Shown: positions 43,475 to 48,780 of the stretch, piece by piece
Position numbering within the stretch: position 1 is the first letter of the stretch
How the letters are laid out: each line of letters begins with the position of its first letter
From: Deltaproteobacteria bacterium
GTDB lineage: Bacteria; Myxococcota; UBA796; SXON01
DNA: 48,780 bases
Assembly: GCA_947483545.1 (NCBI GenBank)
Contig: CANKNP010000002.1
Location: 1-48,780 of the forward strand
Direction: 5' to 3'
Program-made: the position numbers and the translations under genes
Notes under the pieces: model-generated
What the model was told of the DNA's origin: nothing
What the model saw: the letters and a program-made list of their open reading frames with translations, nothing else
Databases searched by the model: none

Positions 43475-46033
43475 ATGCCCGCTGACCGCCACCTGGCCCT
43501 CCTGATCCCGCTCCTGCTGCTCACCAACGCCAACGCTGCGGATCCCCTCCCCCCGCCGGACCCACCGGGTGCGTTCGCCCGCGACCGCAGCTTCGACATG
43601 GTGCGGCTCGATCTCAACGCCGAGCTGGACCCTGTCGCACACAGCATCACCGGCATCGCGAGCTGGACCGTCGCGAGGCTTGGCCCCGGGCCGCTTCGCC
43701 TGGATGCCGTCGCGTTCGGCGCGGTCTCCGTGACCGTGGACGACGCGAGCGTAGTCGCCCTCCGCGGCATCCGCGAGCTGACGATCCCCGTGCCTGAGAG
43801 CGCGCCCGGCACAAAGCACACGGTGGTCGTCCACTACGAGGCGAGCCCCCAGCTTGGCCTTCATTGGCGGGGCCCTCCGAGCGCCGGCGGCGGCCCCGAC
43901 TCGCCGGACCGTTACCTCGAGGTCTACAGCCAGGGCGAGGGCGAGGACAACCGCTACTGGTTCCCCTGCTACGACCACCCCGACGACCGCTTCGCCTACG
44001 CCGGGACATTCACGATCGCGGGCGCGCCCTCGGGCTGGACGATCGTGACCAACAGCGGGCAAGATCTCACGAGCTACCTGGTCATGGTCGCCGCCGCGCC
44101 CTACCGCATCGTCGAGGGGCCCGAGAACGCCGTCCGACTGCGGGCCATCGTGCCGCCGGGCACCCCCGACGCATGGATCCGCCCGATCCTGGACCCGCTG
44201 CCCGACATGCTCGCCTGGTTCGCCGAGCGCACCGGCGTGCCCTATGCGTGGGGGCACTACGATCAGACCGTCGTGCAGCGGTTCATCTACGGAGGGATGG
44301 AGAACACCTCGTCGGCGATCCTGACCGACCGGGTGCTGGCGCCGCCTTCGGTGCAGACCACGCGCACGTGGGTGCCGTCCGTGATCGCGCACGAGTTGGC
44401 GCACCAGTGGTTCGGCGACCTCCTGACCGCACGCACTGCGCGCGAGATGTGGCTCAACGAGGGCTTCGCGAGCTTCTTCGCGGCCGACTGGGAGGTCCAC
44501 GCGATGCGCGTGCGAGAAGGGGAAGCCGCCGGGGACGCGCTCGCTGCCGCGAAGATCGACGCATGGCGCATGGGGAGCCTGGACGATGGCGGGCTCGCCG
44601 GCCGCTGGTTCCTCGGCGGTGGGGGCGCCACGCACGCGGGCGCCGCGCTGGGGGAGGCCAGCCACAACGTGTACGCGAAGGGGGCGATGGTGCTCACGAT
44701 GCTCCGCCGCTACCTGGGGGAGGAGGCGTTCTGGGCCGGCATTCGCGACTACACGCGGGGTCACCAGCACCAGTCTGTGGAGACCATCGACTTGCAACGG
44801 GCGATGGAAGCCCGCTCGGGCAAGGATCTCGCCTGGTTCTTCCAGCAATGGACGGAGCTGCCGGGCGTGCCGAAGGTGTCCACGAGCTGGGCCTGGACGG
44901 CGGACGCTGCGGGCGGCGGGCACGTCTCGGTCGAGCTGCACCAGGGGGATGCCAGCGCACCCTTGGAGCCCAACTCCGCGCTCCCCATCGACATCTCCGT
45001 GGATGGCGGCCCGTCCACCCGTGCCTGGCTGCGCGGCTCCTCGTTGACGGTGAACCTGCCCGCGGCCTCGCCGCCCGGGTTCGTCGCGATCGACCCCGAC
45101 GGCGGCCTGCTCGTGGAGTGGGACCAGAAGCAGGCGCCCGAGGCCTGGGCGGCCCAGGTCGCGCGCGGGTCTCCGTATGCCCGGGTGATGGCCATCCGGG
45201 CGCTGGCCGATCAGCCGGCGTTGGCCAACGATCCGCTCGTCACCTTGCTGGCAGACCCGAACGCGCCGGTGTCTGTGCGCACCGCGGCGGCCGCCGGATT
45301 GGGCACCCGCCGCACCTGCGCGCCGCTGACCAAAGCACTCCGGGATCCGGACGAGCGCGTGCGATCCGCCGCCGCCAGCGCGATCGGCCAATGCCCCGAT
45401 CGCGCGCTCGTCGGCGTTGTGCTGGCCGCGCTCAACATGGAGCCCAACAGCGACATCCGCAGCGGGCTGTTGCGATCCGCGGCGGCCATCGACCCGACGG
45501 CCGTGACCACCCTCGCGCGGCGCACCCTCACCCGCCCCGACGCGCTCGACCCTGAGCGGGCCACCGCCGCCGACGTGCTGGGCATCGTCGGCTTGCCATC
45601 GGACGTGCCAGCGCTCTTGAGAACGCCCGTCGGCCGCGACGTGCGGCTTGCCGGGCTGCGCGCCGCCGTGAAGATCCTGCGGCGCCAAGAGCTCGGCCCG
45701 AGCCGCGAAGCCCTGCGGGTGACCCTCGCGCGGTCTGCCGAGCGCCTGCTCTCGGACCTCGATCTGCGCGGGATCCAGGGCGCGATCGACCTGCTGCGGG
45801 ATGTGGGCGATGCGCGATCCGCCGCGATGCTGGAGGCCCTCGTGCGCTCGACCACGGTGCCCGACGTCGCGAGGCAAGCACGTGACGCGATCCCGGCGAT
45901 CACGGCGCGGGTGGAGACCGTGTCGCCGGCAACGCCCAACGAGGTGGACGCACGCCTGAAGGCGATGGAGGACAGGGTGAAAGCGCTGGAGGAGGGGGCC
46001 AGCCCGGGCGCTGGACAAACAACACCGCCCTAA
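43475..46033 (+). CDS. M1-family zinc aminopeptidase with C-terminal HEAT-like repeats
   Basis: 852 residues with signal peptide (LALLIPLLLLTNANA). Residues about 35-210 are the N-terminal beta domain. The catalytic domain has GGMENTSSAIL (GAMEN exopeptidase motif, here GGMEN), HELAHQWFG (His306, Glu307, His310) and NEGFASFFAADWE (Glu329). Next comes a CHAR-like segment with GHQHQSVETIDLQRAMEARS. The last 280 or so residues are Ala/Leu-rich helical repeats (VRTAAAAGLGTRRTCAPLTK, DPDERVRSAAASAIGQ) like HEAT/PBS repeats. The active site is complete. It is predicted periplasmic. Start ATG 43475; GATAGGCT upstream could be a -10. Confidence 0.92.
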   Translation: MPADRHLALLIPLLLLTNANAADPLPPPDPPGAFARDRSFDMVRLDLNAELDPVAHSITGIASWTVARLGPGPLRLDAVAFGAVSVTVDDASVVALRGIRELTIPVPESAPGTKHTVVVHYEASPQLGLHWRGPPSAGGGPDSPDRYLEVYSQGEGEDNRYWFPCYDHPDDRFAYAGTFTIAGAPSGWTIVTNSGQDLTSYLVMVAAAPYRIVEGPENAVRLRAIVPPGTPDAWIRPILDPLPDMLAWFAERTGVPYAWGHYDQTVVQRFIYGGMENTSSAILTDRVLAPPSVQTTRTWVPSVIAHELAHQWFGDLLTARTAREMWLNEGFASFFAADWEVHAMRVREGEAAGDALAAAKIDAWRMGSLDDGGLAGRWFLGGGGATHAGAALGEASHNVYAKGAMVLTMLRRYLGEEAFWAGIRDYTRGHQHQSVETIDLQRAMEARSGKDLAWFFQQWTELPGVPKVSTSWAWTADAAGGGHVSVELHQGDASAPLEPNSALPIDISVDGGPSTRAWLRGSSLTVNLPAASPPGFVAIDPDGGLLVEWDQKQAPEAWAAQVARGSPYARVMAIRALADQPALANDPLVTLLADPNAPVSVRTAAAAGLGTRRTCAPLTKALRDPDERVRSAAASAIGQCPDRALVGVVLAALNMEPNSDIRSGLLRSAAAIDPTAVTTLARRTLTRPDALDPERATAADVLGIVGLPSDVPALLRTPVGRDVRLAGLRAAVKILRRQELGPSREALRVTLARSAERLLSDLDLRGIQGAIDLLRDVGDARSAAMLEALVRSTTVPDVARQARDAIPAITARVETVSPATPNEVDARLKAMEDRVKALEEGASPGAGQTTPP

Positions 46034-46159
46034 GCCCCTGGAAGTGCTTGATTTGGAGCCGGGCTGGCCCAAACCCGCACCGTTACAGGTGGAAGGCGAC
46101 GGGCTCGGCGTCTTCGACGAACCGTCGCATTCCGCCGGTAGGAACGGTGCAAAGAGACC

Positions 46160-46199
46160 GCCGATCCGCGCGCGAGGTTCGCCGAGCGCGCGGATCGGC
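46160..46199. terminator. 14-bp perfect hairpin between aminopeptidase and esterase genes
   Basis: Arms GCCGATCCGCGCGC (46160-46173) and GCGCGCGGATCGGC (46186-46199) enclose a 12-base loop. It is very stable but has no T-run. It ends about 30 bases before the esterase start, so it might act as a leader structure rather than a terminator. Confidence 0.6.
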
Positions 46200-46228
46200 G
46201 GGCCAGCCCCCCCGCCTTACGCTCCCGC

Positions 46229-46912
46229 GTGTACCCCGAATTCACCGTCCGGTTTGGCGGGTCCCGCCGAGCGCGCATCTACGTGCCGACCCGTGTCGAG
46301 ACCCCCGCGCCCGTGCTGCTCCTGTTCGACGGGCAGAACGTGTTCGATGATGCCTCCAGCTACGCCGGGGGTTGGCATGCCGACGAGGTGATCGAGCGCC
46401 TGCCTTCGACCGTTCGTCGACCGATCGTAGTGGCCCTCGACCACGGCGGGACGGCGCGCATCCACGAGCTGTGGCGCGGGCTCGATCCGCTGCTGGCGTG
46501 CGTGATCCACGAGCTTCTCCCCGCGGTCGCCGCGCGGCTGCCTGTCGAGCCGGGCTGCGTGGTCGGCGGGGCGTCGATGGGCGGGCTCGCGTCGCTCGTG
46601 GCGTTGATGCGGCACCCCGAGGTGTTCCACGCGGCCCTATGCATGTCGCCGTCGTTCTGGCTGGCCCAGCCGGATGTGTTCGCCGAGGTTCGGAGCCGGC
46701 CCATCCCGGCGCGTGCGCGCGTGTACATCGACGTCGGTGGGCGCGAGAGCCACGGCATGCGCCTCCACGCGGAGAGCATGGCGGAGCTGCTCGCGATGCG
46801 GGGCGACAGTCTGATGTGGCGCGCGGACAAGCGCGGCGGGCACCACGAGCGGCATTGGCGTCGGCGGCTGCCGAAAGCGCTCCGGTGGCTGTTCCGGCGC
46901 CCCAGGAAATAG
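46229..46912 (+). CDS. Esterase-like alpha/beta hydrolase
   Basis: 227 residues of the esterase D/Fes family. ARIYVPTRVETPAPVLLLFD, GQNVFDDASSYAGGW, the nucleophile elbow VGGASMGGLASL (Ser116), MSPSFWLAQPDVF and a C-terminal HHERHW (catalytic His) are conserved. It has no signal peptide. The GTG start at 46229 is preferred because homology begins at YPEFTVRFGGSRRARI. Substrate unknown. Confidence 0.88.
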   Translation: MYPEFTVRFGGSRRARIYVPTRVETPAPVLLLFDGQNVFDDASSYAGGWHADEVIERLPSTVRRPIVVALDHGGTARIHELWRGLDPLLACVIHELLPAVAARLPVEPGCVVGGASMGGLASLVALMRHPEVFHAALCMSPSFWLAQPDVFAEVRSRPIPARARVYIDVGGRESHGMRLHAESMAELLAMRGDSLMWRADKRGGHHERHWRRRLPKALRWLFRRPRK

Positions 46913-46931
46913 CGCGCGATGGACGCTTGGA

Positions 46932-46961
46932 TTGACGCGGACGCGGAGCCGGTGCTACCGT
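46932..46961 (+). promoter_or_regulatory. Probable sigma70-type promoter of the MopE-type lipoprotein gene
   Basis: TTGACG (46932-46937), an 18-bp spacer and TACCGT (46956-46961), 20 bases before the ATG at 46982. The -35 is a strong match; the -10 is moderate. Confidence 0.45.
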
Positions 46962-46981
46962 GCGGCGTTCCAAGGATTCCC

Positions 46982-48780
46982 ATGCGCACGTTCCGGCTCC
47001 TCCCCTCCCTCGTCGGCCTCACCCTCCTCGGCTTTTTCACCGCGTGTACCGACGGCAAGGACGCCCCGAACGACACGTTCGACACAGCGGAGACCGGCGA
47101 TGCGGACACCGACACGGACGCGGACACCGACACGGACACCGACGCCGACACCGAGGATTGCGCCAACGGGGTGGACGACGACAATGACGCCGCCGTCGAT
47201 TGCGACGACTCCGACTGTACCGCCGACGCCGCGTGTCTGACCGAGTCCGACTGCGGCAACAGCGCGGACGACGATGCCGATGGCCTCATCGACTGCGACG
47301 ATCCCGACTGCACGGGCGACGAGCTCTGCGGCGGGACCGGCGACGAAGAGGTCTGCCTTGACGAAACCGACAACGACGGCGATGGGGACGTGGACTGCGA
47401 CGATGCGGACTGCGCCGACGACCCAGGCTGCGGAGGTTCCGGCACAAGCGAGGATTGTGAGAACGGCTCCGATGACGACAGCGACGGCGACACCGACTGC
47501 GACGACTCGGACTGCGCCACGGAGACCGTGTGCGGCGGCAGCGGCACGGGTGACCCCGAGACCTGCGACGACGGCGAGGACAACAACGGCGATGGCGCGG
47601 TGGACTGCGATGACGGCGCCTGCTTCGCCGACTCCGCTTGCGGCGGCACGAGCGCCAGCGGCGAGGCGTGCGCCAACGGCTCCGACGACGATGCCGACGG
47701 CGACACAGACTGCGACGACGACGACTGCTTCCCCGACTCGGCCTGCTCCGACAGCGGCGGCGGCGGCACGGGCACCGAGGCCTGCCTCGACGGGGCCGAC
47801 AACGACGGCGACGGGCTCGTGGACTGCGACGACGACGATTGCGATTCCGACACTTCGTGCGGCGGCTCGGGCTCGGAGGACTGCGGGAACGGCGCCGACG
47901 ACGATGGCGACGGCGACGTGGACTGCGACGACCCAGATTGCGGAACGGACGCGGCGTGTGGTGGCTCCGGCACGGACCCCGAGGATTGTGGCAACTCTGC
48001 CGACGATGATGGCGATGGCGACGTGGACTGCGACGACCCAGATTGCGGCACCGACGCCGCCTGCAGCAGCGGCGATCCCGAGAGCTGCAATGACGGCATC
48101 GACAACAACGGCGACGGCGACGTCGACTGCGATGACGGCGCCTGCTTTGCCGACTCCGGCTGCGGGGGCACGAGCGCGAGCGGAGAGGCGTGCGACAACG
48201 GCTCGGACGACGACGGCGATGGCGACACCGACTGCGACGATGACGACTGCATCCCCGACTCGGCCTGCTCCGACGGCGGCGGCGGCTCGACCGGCACCGA
48301 GGCTTGCCTCGACGAGGCCGACAACGACGGCGATGGCGACGTGGACTGCGACGACTCCGACTGCGCGACCGACAGCGCCTGCGGGGGCTCCGGCTCAGGC
48401 ACCGAGGACTGTGGCAACGGCACCGACGACGACAGCGACAGCTTCACCGACTGCGACGACCTCGACTGCCTCTCCGACGCGGCCTGCACGGCCTCCGCGA
48501 GCGAGGCATGCTTGGACGGCGCGGACAACGACGGCGACGGGCTCGTCGACTGTGACGACGACGACTGCGACACGGACAGCGCGTGCGGCGGCTCGGGATC
48601 CGGCTCCGAGGACTGCACCAACGAGGCCGACGACGACGGCGACAGCTTCACCGACTGTGACGATCTCGACTGCGTCTCCGACGCCTCGTGCTTGAGCACA
48701 ACCGTGGACGAGGCCTGCCTCGACGGGGCCGACAACGATGGCGACGGGCTCGTGGACTGCGACGACGACGACTGCGACGA
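46982..48780 (+). CDS. MopE-type repeat lipoprotein (3' partial)
   Basis: Open to the right window edge: 599 codons. The signal is LVGLTLLGFFTAC (lipobox, Cys22), followed by an acidic D-T linker. Then at least a dozen repeats of C.(N/D)G.DDDGDGD.DCDD.DC..D..C, each with two DxDxDG-type calcium loops and paired Cys, separated by Gly/Ser-rich GGSGSG spacers. The repeats differ from those at 1-2140 (shorter; DCDDxDC). It would be an extended, acidic, disulphide-rich surface protein likely to bind Ca or another divalent metal. DNA of the region is itself repetitive, so copy number is vulnerable to assembly collapse. Confidence 0.88.
   Translation, partial: MRTFRLLPSLVGLTLLGFFTACTDGKDAPNDTFDTAETGDADTDTDADTDTDTDADTEDCANGVDDDNDAAVDCDDSDCTADAACLTESDCGNSADDDADGLIDCDDPDCTGDELCGGTGDEEVCLDETDNDGDGDVDCDDADCADDPGCGGSGTSEDCENGSDDDSDGDTDCDDSDCATETVCGGSGTGDPETCDDGEDNNGDGAVDCDDGACFADSACGGTSASGEACANGSDDDADGDTDCDDDDCFPDSACSDSGGGGTGTEACLDGADNDGDGLVDCDDDDCDSDTSCGGSGSEDCGNGADDDGDGDVDCDDPDCGTDAACGGSGTDPEDCGNSADDDGDGDVDCDDPDCGTDAACSSGDPESCNDGIDNNGDGDVDCDDGACFADSGCGGTSASGEACDNGSDDDGDGDTDCDDDDCIPDSACSDGGGGSTGTEACLDEADNDGDGDVDCDDSDCATDSACGGSGSGTEDCGNGTDDDSDSFTDCDDLDCLSDAACTASASEACLDGADNDGDGLVDCDDDDCDTDSACGGSGSGSEDCTNEADDDGDSFTDCDDLDCVSDASCLSTTVDEACLDGADNDGDGLVDCDDDDCD

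Noticed and set aside
46360..48735. A 791-codon minus-strand frame rich in Ser-Gln-Ser repeats
   Set aside because: It is the antisense of the MopE-type repeats and of the esterase gene; the repetition mirrors the plus-strand coding repeats.

Overview
The window is about 70% GC, densely coded, and has many genes for secreted or lipid-anchored proteins. It looks like a chromosomal stretch of a Myxococcota (delta-proteobacterial) genome. The evidence is three proteins with MopE-type Cys/Asp-rich metal-binding repeats, one of which ends in a MYXO-CTERM sorting tail (GGCGC motif, hydrophobic stretch, Arg cluster), a Ser/Thr kinase with an ATPase domain and a long helical C-terminus, an IcmF fused mutase, and several lipoproteins. 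No rRNA, tRNA, insertion sequence or CRISPR array was recognised.

Layout. 1-2.1 kb: 5'-truncated MopE-repeat/MYXO-CTERM surface protein, then an intergenic block of palindromic repeats. 2.4-7.6 kb: a lipoprotein PQQ-type sugar dehydrogenase fused to a diheme cytochrome domain (minus), then plus-strand trmH, a membrane-anchored protein with sigma-factor-like segments, an MBL hydrolase and rdgB. 8.1-15.6 kb: an accessory island with an M48-type metallopeptidase overlapping by 4 nt a 1815-residue protein (kinase C-lobe remnant, DUF4011, SF1 helicase, MTES_1575-like nuclease fold, BRCT), followed by a broken gyrB-like remnant and an FG-GAP scrap. This island is the best candidate for an undescribed defence-type system; it resembles Mokosh without being identical to it. 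15.7-22.1 kb: TonB-like protein, YkgJ cysteine-cluster protein, a lipoprotein with a transglutaminase-like segment and no clear start codon, and icmF. 22.1-25.8 kb: a five-unit hairpin array, a CDF metal transporter, an exported protein, a junction of two gene fragments (YceI and pirin), and small unknowns. 25.9-29.1 kb (minus): ABC ATPase, a ketosynthase-like protein lacking the active-site Cys, and a TMTC/PMT-like membrane protein.

29.2-35.7 kb: MopE-repeat lipoprotein, PhaR-type regulator, FKBP isomerase, transglutaminase-like exported protein, SRPBCC protein, a small basic protein, an HcrB-like flavoprotein subunit and a secreted YceI protein. 35.7-46.9 kb: Ser/Thr kinase-ATPase protein, lipoprotein, NAD-dependent epimerase, a membrane protein with a possible FHA domain coupled to a von Willebrand A lipoprotein, an M1 aminopeptidase with HEAT-like repeats, and an esterase. 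47.0 kb to the end: a third MopE-type lipoprotein running off the window.

Functionally this is mostly housekeeping and cell-envelope content interspersed with gene remnants and dispersed repeats. A short promoter-like repeat stands upstream of two unlinked lipoprotein genes. Several genes seem to have very short or no leaders. All family assignments are from reading the sequence; no database search was run.
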